A model generated the notes under the pieces. The model was not told the origin of the DNA. It saw only the letters and a program-made list of their open reading frames with translations, and ran no database searches. Of a DNA stretch of 12,796 nt, positions 6,110 to 12,796 are shown in pieces (the first letter of the stretch is position 1; every line of letters begins with the position of its first letter). This DNA comes from Candidatus Latescibacterota bacterium (GTDB taxonomy: Bacteria > Latescibacterota > 4484-107 > B68-G9). The stretch is taken from the NCBI GenBank assembly GCA_012961755.1, contig DTYS01000004.1:1-12796 (forward strand), written 5' to 3'. Position numbers and translations under genes: made by a program.

Positions 6110-7912
6110 ATGGTGGACTTAGCTGAAGTTTACTTTTCGGTCTTGGTTATAGGGGCAGGGGGGGCAGGTCTCAGGGCCGCGATCGCCGCGGCGGACGCCT
6201 TCGGAGACCCGAGGAAGGTCCTAATCCTGACCAAAGGGAAGTTCGGCAGGAGCGGTGCTACGGCGCTTGCCTGTTCCGACAGGATGGCGTTCCACGCAAC
6301 CTTACCCCACACCGAGCCAGGTGGACCGGATTCGTGGAAGTATCACGCGGAGGACATATACTTCGGCGGGGGCGAAGTCTCGGACGCCGACCTGGCCGAG
6401 ATATTGGCCAAGGGCTCTGCCGAGGCGTTCTATTACTTAGAATCCATCGGGGTGCCCTTCGTAAGGAGGCCCGACGGCCTTCCGGACCAGTTCGTCACCG
6501 ACGGTTCCAAGTACGCCAGGGCTTGCTATACGGGCCCCTATACCGCCAACCACATAGAGGAGGCGCTGGTACGTGAGGTCGGACGCCTCGGGATACCAGT
6601 GAGGGAGCACCTGGCGGTCGTGAGGCTCCTGAAGGCCGACGGTCGTGTGACGGGCGCGCTGTGCGTGGACGAGTCCACGGGCGACCTCCTCGTAGTGAGG
6701 ACGGGTGCGGTGGTGCTTACCACGGGCGGGGGAGGGGAGATCTTCAAGGTGAACGCATATCCTCCGGGAACGACGGGGAGCGGGTACGGCCTGGCGTACA
6801 GGGCCGGTGCAGAACTTGTAAACATGGAGTTCCTCCAGATAGGCCTCTGTTCGGTGAGGACCAAGCTCGCATGTTCGGGAAGCTTCTTCAGGGCCCTTCC
6901 GAGGCTCGTAAACGGCAGGGGGGAGGAGTTCCTGTACAGGTACCTTTCGGACCTACGGCCGTGCGAGGTCGTGGACATGCTCTTCCGTAAGGGTGCGAGC
7001 TGGCCTGCTATGTACGAGGAGCCCACGAGCAGGATAGATGTCGCGGTCCAGAGGGAAGTGGGTAGGGGGGAGAAGGTCTTCCTCGACTTCTCCCGGAACC
7101 CTGAAGCCCTGGACTGGTCCCGGGTTGACCCGGAGATCCTGGGCTGGTATAGGTCCAAGGGCGTGGACCTTTCAGAGCGTAGGTTTTCGAGGGACCCCCT
7201 GGCAAGGCTCCTCGCCATAAACCCTCAGTCCGTGGAGTGGCTCAGGGAAAGGGGCTTGGACCTCACAAGGGGGGACCTACTTGAGTTAGCCCCCGCAGTG
7301 CAACATTTCCAGGGAGGTGTCAAGATACGTCCCGACGGAGGGACGTCCGTCCCGGGGCTCTACGCTGCTGGGGAGGTCGCGGGTGGCCAACACGGCGCTA
7401 AGCGTCCAGGCGGGAACTCCCTTCTGGACTGTCAGGTGTTCGGGAGGATAGCAGGGGAGAGTGCCGCAAGGTGGGCTGCGGGTGCGTCCAGGCCGAACCT
7501 GAAGGAGGTCCTGACGGAGCTCGAGGAGCTCAAGAAGGGCACCCCAGCCTCCGAGGTCAGGAGGGAGCTCAAGGAGGTGATGTCCACCTGCGCGGGGGTG
7601 GTGCGGACGGAACGAGGGCTCAGGGAGGGACTGGAAAGGATTCTGAGGCTCAAGGAGGTAGGGATGGCGGTGGACGAGGAGGGGCTCGCGTTCGCCGCTG
7701 AGACCTCCCTCATGTTGGACTTAGGGGAAATGATACTTAGGGCGGCCGCGACGAGGAGGGAGAGCAGGGGTTGTCACCTCTCCTTCGATGGCTCCGGAGA
7801 CCCCCTTCCCAGGGACGACGGCAACTGGAGGAGGTACATCGTGATCTCCGAGGAGGATGGAAGGATGACCTTGGAGGTCAGGGAGCCCGTGAGGCCGAGG
7901 TGGACGGCATGA
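6110..7912 (+). CDS. FAD-dependent oxidoreductase of the fumarate reductase / succinate dehydrogenase flavoprotein family
   Basis: 600 residues. The N-terminal FAD-binding GAGGAG is at 15-20, a GRSGATALA block around 46-54 resembles the covalent-FAD/adenine region, TTGGGG is at 204-209, and the second FAD motif with GLYAAGEVAGGQHGAKRPGG runs from 416, followed by NSLLDCQVFGRIAGE. A C-terminal helical domain (about 460-570) matches the FRD/SDH C-terminal domain. In fumarate reductases and succinate dehydrogenases a conserved QFHPT supplies a substrate histidine; here the matching segment is EFLQIGLC (240-247). H399 in VQHFQGGV and R432 in AKRPGG appear kept. The substrate is therefore probably not plain succinate or fumarate, although electron transfer to an alpha,beta-unsaturated or similar acid is plausible. 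L-aspartate oxidase is a less likely option. No iron-sulfur or membrane-anchor subunit is adjacent. The gene starts 36 bp after the YkgJ-type gene and its stop overlaps the dinG start (ATGA). Confidence 0.85.
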   Translation: MVDLAEVYFSVLVIGAGGAGLRAAIAAADAFGDPRKVLILTKGKFGRSGATALACSDRMAFHATLPHTEPGGPDSWKYHAEDIYFGGGEVSDADLAEILAKGSAEAFYYLESIGVPFVRRPDGLPDQFVTDGSKYARACYTGPYTANHIEEALVREVGRLGIPVREHLAVVRLLKADGRVTGALCVDESTGDLLVVRTGAVVLTTGGGGEIFKVNAYPPGTTGSGYGLAYRAGAELVNMEFLQIGLCSVRTKLACSGSFFRALPRLVNGRGEEFLYRYLSDLRPCEVVDMLFRKGASWPAMYEEPTSRIDVAVQREVGRGEKVFLDFSRNPEALDWSRVDPEILGWYRSKGVDLSERRFSRDPLARLLAINPQSVEWLRERGLDLTRGDLLELAPAVQHFQGGVKIRPDGGTSVPGLYAAGEVAGGQHGAKRPGGNSLLDCQVFGRIAGESAARWAAGASRPNLKEVLTELEELKKGTPASEVRRELKEVMSTCAGVVRTERGLREGLERILRLKEVGMAVDEEGLAFAAETSLMLDLGEMILRAAATRRESRGCHLSFDGSGDPLPRDDGNWRRYIVISEEDGRMTLEVREPVRPRWTA

Positions 7913-9759
7913 GGTCCTTCGTCTGCCTGCACGTCCTGGGAGGTGAGGTCGGGGCGGTGCTACTGGAGGAGGGGAAGGTGAGGGATAGGCTGAGGGTCCC
8001 CTCGGATGCCCTTCCTTCCTTGGAGGCCTTCGTCTCAGGACGTCCGGTCGTGGTGCACTCCTGGGACCTGGTCCAGGGGATCGAGGACTACAGGACGAGG
8101 ATGGGCAGGTTCGGGGCCTGGAGGGGGCCGATCTGGGAGGTCGAGGCGTTGGCAAGGACGACGCGCTGGTGGGCGGGGGATTACGGGCTCGGCGCCCTCG
8201 GGGTCCGGGAGGACGATGTCCTCTCGGCGGCGGAGGGGTTGGCCTCCACCTTCTTAGAGCTTCTCGACGAGCTTTCGTCCAAGGACCCCAGGACCCTCGA
8301 GAGGATGGCCTATGTGGCCCACGGGACCGAACTCGAGGAGGTCTTCTTGGAGGCGCTCAGGAGGTCGGCCGGTTCCCCTCCGAGGATAGGTGGAAGGAAG
8401 CACGAACCTCCCAAGGCCCTATCCCCGAGGGAACCCCCCGAGGAGGTCCCGGAGGAAGCCGTGGAGGAGGTCCTCGGAGAAGGAGGTGTATGCTCGGAGC
8501 GGCTTCCGTGCTACGAGCACAGGCCCCAGCAGGTCCTGATGGCGAAGGCCGTATGCAGGGCCTTCAACAAGGGGGAGGTACTCTTAGCGGAAGCAGGGAC
8601 AGGGACAGGGAAATCCTTAGCCTACCTCGTGCCGGCGGTGCTTTGGTGTGCAGCTAACGGCGACCGAACCGTAGTCTCCACCCATACGAAGAACCTCCAG
8701 GACCAGCTCTTCTTTAAGGACATACCCTTCCTGAGGGACGCCCTCGGCGTCCCGTTCAGGGCGGCTTTGGTAAAGGGAAGGGGGAACTACCTCTGCAGGA
8801 GGAGGTGGGAGAGGCTATTCAGGGATGGGATCTCGGAGCTGAACAGGCACGAAAGGAGGCTCCTGCTCCATCTGGTCCTCTGGGCCCAGGAGACCGAGAC
8901 CGGGGATGTGGAGGAGCACGCCGGCTTTCCCCGGAGGGGGCTGTGGGGGAAGCTCTGTTCCGAGGCCGGTTCGTGTCTCGGGAACGGATGTCCCTTCTAC
9001 GACGTCTGTTTCGCCATGTCCGCCAGGAGGAGGGCGTTGGGTTCACACATAGTCGTGGTCAACCACTCCCTCGTGTTCTCCGACCTCGCGGCCGAACACA
9101 GCGTCCTCGGGGACTACAGGAACATAATATTCGACGAAGCCCACACATTGGAGAAGGTGGCCTCTCAACATCTGGGGAGGGAGCTGTCCCCCTGGAGGCT
9201 ACGCTCCCTCATCTCTAAGCTCTACGAGGGAGGTGAGGCGGAGTCCGGGATACTCGCCGCCCTCGGGGCCGAACTTAAGGCGACCGACGCCCCGGGAAGG
9301 TCGGCAATCTTAGGGAAGATAGGGGAGCTGATAGTCCTCTGTGGGGACGTGAAGGAGGCTGGGGAGAGGTTCTTCGGCGAGCTTGCCGGGAGGTTCCCCG
9401 ATCCCGGGCCCTACGGCGCGAAGGTGAGGATAAGGGACGGGAAGTTCTTCGAGGAAGTCCTGGAGCACTTAGAGGGGCTCCTCCGCGGGCTGAGGAGCCT
9501 CTGCGAGGGGTTGAACGTGCTCGGAGGGTGGCTCGAGGAGGAGAAGGTAGCGGACGCGGAGGAGTGGAGGGCGGAGCTCGATGCGGTGAGGGACGCTGTA
9601 GGGGAGCTGGCCGAGGACCTGAAGTTCACCACGGAGGTCGGTAGGGAGGACTTCGTCTACTGGGCCGAGCTTCCTCCCGGGGAGGGAAGGACGGAAGTAA
9701 AGCTCTGCTCCGCCCCCCTGGACGTGCCCCCTTCCTGGAGGAGTTCTACGGGAAGATGA
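7909..9759 (+). CDS. dinG: DinG-type ATP-dependent helicase, N-terminal part (frame broken)
   Basis: 616 residues in this frame. Residues 1 to about 130 look like a DnaQ exonuclease domain, as in the longer DinG proteins, but without its catalytic acids. The XPD/DinG helicase core follows: Walker A GTGTGKS at about 229-235, then four cysteines spaced as in iron-sulfur DinG (C296, C356, C361, C367; the last three as C-x4-C-x5-C), VVVNHSLVF, and the DEAH box at 409-412. The enzyme would unwind DNA 5' to 3' in repair, for example at R-loops or stalled forks. The ATG at 7909 overlaps the upstream stop as ATGA and gives the family N-terminus; the frame is open 46 codons further up but only inside the flavoprotein gene. 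After LCSAPLDV the frame goes wrong: it reads PPSWRSSTGR and stops, while the -1 frame continues the family sequence. Confidence 0.88.
   Translation: MRSFVCLHVLGGEVGAVLLEEGKVRDRLRVPSDALPSLEAFVSGRPVVVHSWDLVQGIEDYRTRMGRFGAWRGPIWEVEALARTTRWWAGDYGLGALGVREDDVLSAAEGLASTFLELLDELSSKDPRTLERMAYVAHGTELEEVFLEALRRSAGSPPRIGGRKHEPPKALSPREPPEEVPEEAVEEVLGEGGVCSERLPCYEHRPQQVLMAKAVCRAFNKGEVLLAEAGTGTGKSLAYLVPAVLWCAANGDRTVVSTHTKNLQDQLFFKDIPFLRDALGVPFRAALVKGRGNYLCRRRWERLFRDGISELNRHERRLLLHLVLWAQETETGDVEEHAGFPRRGLWGKLCSEAGSCLGNGCPFYDVCFAMSARRRALGSHIVVVNHSLVFSDLAAEHSVLGDYRNIIFDEAHTLEKVASQHLGRELSPWRLRSLISKLYEGGEAESGILAALGAELKATDAPGRSAILGKIGELIVLCGDVKEAGERFFGELAGRFPDPGPYGAKVRIRDGKFFEEVLEHLEGLLRGLRSLCEGLNVLGGWLEEEKVADAEEWRAELDAVRDAVGELAEDLKFTTEVGREDFVYWAELPPGEGRTEVKLCSAPLDVPPSWRSSTGR
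9724..9734 (+). other. Frameshift site in dinG at a five-C run
   Basis: The run of five C at 9727-9731 sits in GTG-CCC-CCT-TCC. Reading 0 frame to the CCC at 9727-9729 and then moving back one base gives VPPFLEEFYGKM, which joins smoothly to the second part at the ATG of 9756. The same result follows if one C is missing from the sequence. The joined product is about 898 residues, a normal length for the exonuclease-containing DinG type. Possible causes are a read or assembly error in the C-run, a real inactivating deletion, or slippage by polymerase or ribosome. Of these, sequence error or a real deletion is the simplest. Confidence 0.8.
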
Positions 9760-10604
9760 GGACCGTGGTGATGACGTCCGCCACGCTCGCCGTAGGAGGC
9801 GACTTCGGTTACATGATCGAGGGGCTCGGCCTGGGCGACTCCCAGGCCGGGAGGGTGAGGACGCTCAAGGTAGGTTCCCCGTTCGACTACGAAAGCCAGG
9901 TCCTGGTGTGCGTCCCTACCTTCCTCCCATCTCCCAAGGAGGAAGGCTACGAGGAGGCTGTGGAAGAGGTCCTGAGGGCGCTCGCTCTCGAGGTCAGGAG
10001 GGGCACCTTGGCGCTCTTTACCTCCCACCGTATGCTCAGGGACGTGCACTGCTCCCTGAGGGAGGAGCTGGGAGGTGAGGGGGTGCTTCTCCTGGGACAG
10101 GGCCTGGATGGAACTAGGTCCTTCCTGGCCAAAAGGTTCAGGGAGGAGGTCGGGTCAGTGCTTCTGGGCACCGACAGCTTCTGGGAGGGGGTGGACGTGC
10201 CGGGGGAGGCTTTGGAGGTGCTCGTCATAGTCCGTCTCCCGTTCTCCGTCCCCACCGAGCCCTTGGTGGAGGCCAAGTGCGAGAGGCTTCGCGAGGAGGG
10301 GAGGGACCCGTTCTGGGAGTATTCGCTCCCCGAGGCGGTCATAAAGTTCCGCCAGGGGTTCGGAAGGCTCATACGCCACAGGAACGACAGGGGCGTGGTG
10401 GTCGTCCTGGACGGAAGGGCGGTGAGCTCGAAGTACGGCAGGACATTTTTGGATTCGTTGCCAGTAGGGTTCAGGAAGGTCCGCTCCCTCGAGGAACTCG
10501 TCCGTCTAGTGCGGGGGTGGTTCGAGGAGGGACCGGACGAGTGCCCTCTGGGAACAGGAGGAAGGTCATGGCCCTGTTCTCCCGTAAGCCGAAGCTTAAA
10601 TTGA
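9756..10604 (+). CDS. dinG: DinG-type helicase, C-terminal part (frame broken)
   Basis: 282 residues from the ATG at 9756, continuing the helicase in the -1 frame; the homologous frame in fact extends back to 9729. It holds MTSATLA (6-12, motif III-like), ALFTSHRML (86-94), GTDSFWEGVDVPG (138-150, motif V) and FRQGFGRLIRH (198-208, motif VI with Q200, R204 and R207). These are the second RecA-like domain of XPD/DinG helicases, and cannot work without the first part. The ATG could serve as an internal start, but no good ribosome site precedes it, so I read this as a piece of one gene rather than a separate protein. The last 12 codons (10568-10604) overlap the start of the next gene. Confidence 0.87.
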   Translation: MRTVVMTSATLAVGGDFGYMIEGLGLGDSQAGRVRTLKVGSPFDYESQVLVCVPTFLPSPKEEGYEEAVEEVLRALALEVRRGTLALFTSHRMLRDVHCSLREELGGEGVLLLGQGLDGTRSFLAKRFREEVGSVLLGTDSFWEGVDVPGEALEVLVIVRLPFSVPTEPLVEAKCERLREEGRDPFWEYSLPEAVIKFRQGFGRLIRHRNDRGVVVVLDGRAVSSKYGRTFLDSLPVGFRKVRSLEELVRLVRGWFEEGPDECPLGTGGRSWPCSPVSRSLN

Positions 10605-11368
10605 GCTGCCTGCCCCTGGGGCTCTTCCCGGAGATCTTCGAGGAGAGGAGGGTAAGCTTCGAAGATTGGATAAAGATGGCCTCGAAGCTCAAGCTGAACG
10701 GTATAGAGCTTCACCAGAGGTACCTGGAGACCGTCCGTCCTTCTGAGATCTCCTTGTTCTCCGACTTCCTCAGGGTGAGGGGACTCAGGATCTCCATGGT
10801 GGTCCTGGATGTGGACATCCTGCTCCGTGAGGAGGACGAGCGCAGGAGACAGGTCGAGCTCGTGGGAAGGGGCGTGGACCTGGCCAGGCTCTTCAGGACC
10901 GATCTCGTGAGGATCCCCATATCGTGGCCAGGAGGGGCGGTGCCCGGAGAGGTCCTGGAGAGGGCGAGGAGGGGGCTGGAGGAAGCCTCCCGTTATGCCA
11001 AGGCTAGGTACACCCGGCTGGCGGTGGAGGGGACCGCCGGGACCTCGGCAGATGAACTCAGGCCCCTCTGGGAGAGACCTCATATCTACCTAAGTTTGGA
11101 TGTGGCACAGACCGTGCGCTCGGGGGAGGACCCCACCGGAATCGTCAGGGAGGCCTGGGGAAGGATCGCCCATATAAGGCTCGGGGACCTTGGTCCGAAT
11201 ATGGAGCCGGTACCCTTGGGCGAGGGGATGGTCGACGTAGAGGGCCTGCTCGCGCTCCTCAAGGCGAGGAGGTTCTCAGGCTGGGTTTCGGTAGCTCCTG
11301 AGGTCGGCGGGATCGAGGCCATAAAGGACGGTATCTCCTTCGTCCGTGAGGTATGGCGGGCGTTGTAA
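10568..11368 (+). CDS. Xylose-isomerase-like TIM-barrel protein (AP endonuclease 2 superfamily)
   Basis: 266 residues of the AP_endonuc_2/xylose isomerase-like fold. The opening LGLFPEIFEE..SFEDWIKMASKL followed by GIELH is typical of sugar epimerase and isomerase members (IolE, Hyi type) and of endonuclease IV relatives. Candidate divalent-metal ligands are E154 (VEGTAG), D178 (SLDVAQ, where family members often have D-x-x-H), H202 (AHIRLGD) and E245 (APEVGG). The substrate is unknown. The ATG at 10568 has AGGAGG at 10556-10561 with 6 bases of spacing. It begins 37 bp inside the end of dinG, so its translation is probably coupled to it. Because it is small and lacks the full nine-ligand trinuclear zinc pattern, a sugar or hydroxy-acid isomerase is more likely than a DNA endonuclease. 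Confidence 0.83.
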   Translation: MALFSRKPKLKLSCLPLGLFPEIFEERRVSFEDWIKMASKLKLNGIELHQRYLETVRPSEISLFSDFLRVRGLRISMVVLDVDILLREEDERRRQVELVGRGVDLARLFRTDLVRIPISWPGGAVPGEVLERARRGLEEASRYAKARYTRLAVEGTAGTSADELRPLWERPHIYLSLDVAQTVRSGEDPTGIVREAWGRIAHIRLGDLGPNMEPVPLGEGMVDVEGLLALLKARRFSGWVSVAPEVGGIEAIKDGISFVREVWRAL

Positions 11369-11381
11369 AGTGGAGGTGATT

Positions 11382-11870
11382 ATGATCAAGGTGGCCGTAG
11401 TCTACCACTCGGAGACCGGGAACACCAGAAAGATGGCCGAGCTCGTAAGGGAGGGATGTCTGAAGGTCCAAGGGGTGGAGGCGAAGGTCATGTCCGTAGG
11501 TGACCTGGACAGGGCCTTCTTAGAAGGCGCACAGGCCGTCCTCTTAGGATGTCCGACCTATGAGGGTTCGCCGAGCTGGCAGATGAAGAAATTCCTGGAC
11601 ACGGTGGATGTGGACCTATCGGGCAAGCTCGGGGGAGTGTTCGTCTCCCAGAACTGGCCGGGGGGCGGAGGGGCGGATTTCGCGGAGATGGTGCTCATAG
11701 CCGGGATGCTCGTTAGGGGGATGCTTATATACTCCGGAGGGATAACGAGGGGCTATCCGTACCTGCACTTCGGTGCCGTGTCCGCCAGGAGCCCTGAGGG
11801 ACTCTACGCCGAAAGGTGCCTGAAGCTTGGAGAAAACGTGGCATCCAAGGCAAAGGAGCTTTTCGGGTAA
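11382..11870 (+). CDS. Flavodoxin-family protein (WrbA / NAD(P)H-FMN reductase like)
   Basis: 162 residues. The FMN phosphate loop [10 protein letters not shown] is at 9-18 after a first beta strand VAVVY. The segment [18 protein letters not shown] (about 60-77) is the usual isoalloxazine-contacting loop, as in WrbA, followed by [14 protein letters not shown]. It should bind FMN and carry or transfer electrons in the cytoplasm, either as a flavodoxin or as a small quinone reductase. GGAGGTGA at 11372-11379 gives a strong ribosome site for the ATG at 11382; the in-frame ATG at 11346 lies inside the previous gene and is not needed. It sits 13 bp after the TIM-barrel gene and 1 bp before ruvB, so it is inside the operon. 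It could pass electrons to or from the large flavoprotein upstream, which is inference. Confidence 0.88.
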   Translation: MIKVAVVYHSETGNTRKMAELVREGCLKVQGVEAKVMSVGDLDRAFLEGAQAVLLGCPTYEGSPSWQMKKFLDTVDVDLSGKLGGVFVSQNWPGGGGADFAEMVLIAGMLVRGMLIYSGGITRGYPYLHFGAVSARSPEGLYAERCLKLGENVASKAKELFG

Positions 11871-11871
11871 C

Positions 11872-12796
11872 ATGGAGAGGATAACCACGCCCAAGCCGAT
11901 AAGGGGCGAGGCAGAATTCGAAAGGTCCATAAGGCCGACCCGCTTCGAGGACTTCCCGGGCCAGGAGGAACTGAAGGAGAGGCTCAAGATAGCTATAGAG
12001 GCTGCCAAGGTGAGGGGGGAGGCCCTGGACCACGTGCTGCTCTACGGTCCTCCCGGCCTGGGGAAGACCACACTGGCCCACATAATAGCTAAGGAACTCG
12101 GGGTGGACATAAAGGTGACATCGGGACCGGTGCTCGAAAGGCCCGTGGACCTGGCCGGAATCCTCACGAACCTCAAGGAGAGGGACGTGCTGTTCATAGA
12201 TGAGATACACCGTATGAACAGGACCGTCGAGGAGTACCTCTACGCTGCTATGGAGGATTACGCCATAGACATCCTCATAGACGCCGGCCCGAGCGCACGA
12301 TCGGTGCGTCTTCCCCTCAAGCCCTTCACCTTGGTGGGGGCTACCACCAGGATAGGACTCCTTACGGCACCCCTCAGGGCGAGGTTCGGGATAGTCGACA
12401 GGGTGGACTTCTATAGCGTTCAGGACCTCACGAAGATAGTCCTCCGCTCGGCGAGGATACTGGGGATAGAGATAGGAGAGGAGGGGGCAAGAGAGATAGC
12501 TAAGAGGTCCAGGGGCACTCCGAGGGTGGCGAACAGGCTCCTCAGGCGCGTGAGGGACTACGCCCAGGTTAGGGCAGGAGGGACGATCACGAAGGAAGTG
12601 GCCGACAGGGCCCTGAACATGCTTCGGGTGGACGAGAGGGGCCTGGACGAGATGGACAAGAGGATATTGCTCACCCTAATAGAGAAGTTCGATGGGGGGC
12701 CAGCCGGCCTCGGCAACCTGGCCGCCGCCGTCGGGGTCCACCTTCCACCACGCGAGCCCCTTGGCGCCGTACTCGCTCACCACCGGACCGAGGGCC
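11872..12796 (+). CDS. ruvB: Holliday junction branch migration ATPase RuvB (C-terminus replaced or cut off)
   Basis: RuvB forms hexameric rings that pump Holliday junctions with RuvA in recombinational repair. Present are the N-terminal [15 protein letters not shown], Walker [10 protein letters not shown] (59-67), Walker B DEIH (110-113), sensor GATTR (156-160) and LRARFG (168-173) with a likely arginine finger. The small AAA+ and winged-helix domains follow to [15 protein letters not shown] at about residue 288, near 12738. Beyond this the frame stays open, but [15 protein letters not shown] has no RuvB character, where E-x-x-D-T-x-E-x-V-x-E-P-Y is expected. The tail therefore looks foreign and the gene is cut short, lacking about 40 residues. 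Only 1 bp separates the ATG from the flavodoxin stop. AGGAG lies 13 bases upstream, somewhat far, so coupling to the previous gene is likely. Confidence 0.92.
   Translation, partial: MERITTPKPIRGEAEFERSIRPTRFEDFPGQEELKERLKIAIEAAKVRGEALDHVLLYGPPGLGKTTLAHIIAKELGVDIKVTSGPVLERPVDLAGILTNLKERDVLFIDEIHRMNRTVEEYLYAAMEDYAIDILIDAGPSARSVRLPLKPFTLVGATTRIGLLTAPLRARFGIVDRVDFYSVQDLTKIVLRSARILGIEIGEEGAREIAKRSRGTPRVANRLLRRVRDYAQVRAGGTITKEVADRALNMLRVDERGLDEMDKRILLTLIEKFDGGPAGLGNLAAAVGVHLPPREPLGAVLAHHRTEG
12730..12795 (-). pseudogene. aspS: Fragment resembling aspartyl-tRNA synthetase, joined to ruvB in inverted orientation
   Basis: On the minus strand the last 66 bases read [20 protein letters not shown] followed by PDG. 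The core [11 protein letters not shown] is a hallmark of the GAD insertion domain of bacterial aspartyl-tRNA synthetase, which charges tRNA-Asp (or Asn). Only this internal piece of about 23 codons is visible. Leftward it breaks off into ruvB antisense sequence (GGGQVAEAG...), where AspRS should continue toward an AKF segment. Its codons (GAC, AGC, GCC) look somewhat more GC-rich than the neighbours, though the sample is tiny. Most likely this is not a working gene at this place but a chimeric join. The identification rests on one short motif. Confidence 0.5.

Noticed and set aside
7771..7908. 46-codon extension of DinG upstream of 7909
   Set aside because: It lies wholly within the flavoprotein gene; the ATGA overlap at 7909 is a typical coupled start and gives the family N-terminus.
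9947..11083. A 378-codon minus-strand open frame across the dinG end and the TIM-barrel gene
   Set aside because: It is proline- and serine-rich without domain character, and lies opposite two well-supported genes.

Overview
The window looks like a piece of a bacterial genome, possibly a whole short metagenomic contig, because both ends cut through genes. PlsX, RuvB, DinG, the class II tRNA-Leu and sigma70-like promoter boxes are all bacterial. The DNA is GC-rich. Arginine is written mostly as AGG and isoleucine often as ATA, a codon style frequent in thermophiles. Flavodoxin-type and fumarate-reductase-type flavoproteins would suit an anaerobe. I cannot assign a phylum from sequence alone.

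Left edge (1-270): the first 17 codons of plsX run leftward, with a tRNA-Leu(GAG) just upstream on the same strand. One clear promoter seems to drive both. Rightward from there lie an EamA/DMT transporter (270-1142) and an unrecognised small gene (1174-1383). The small gene ends 8 bp inside the 3' end of the leftward pyrF.

Leftward block (5354 to 1376): a membrane sensor histidine kinase without a partner regulator, a bifunctional-nuclease-like (BFN/DUF151) protein with a C-terminal UVR motif, a PfkB-family sugar or nucleoside kinase, and a type 2 OMP decarboxylase (pyrF). The kinase gene has a promoter (TTGACA-17-TATCCT) that predicts a nearly leaderless mRNA. The BFN gene has its own TTGACA promoter.

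Rightward block (5369 to the end): a YkgJ-type cysteine-cluster protein, a 600-aa flavoprotein related to fumarate reductase and succinate dehydrogenase, a DinG-type helicase broken into two frames at a C-run, an AP-endonuclease-2/xylose-isomerase-like TIM barrel, a flavodoxin-family protein, and ruvB. Gaps are short or negative throughout, so this is probably one operon, mixing DNA repair with flavin redox genes.

The most useful observations are these. The dinG reading frame is interrupted by a one-base event at 9727-9731, and the DinG N-terminal exonuclease-like domain has lost its catalytic residues. The flavoprotein lacks the usual QFHPT-type substrate motif. The right end switches abruptly from ruvB to an inverted fragment resembling aspartyl-tRNA synthetase (about 12730-12795), most simply an assembly or amplification chimera. 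I saw no CRISPR array, insertion sequence, phage gene or clearly new system.
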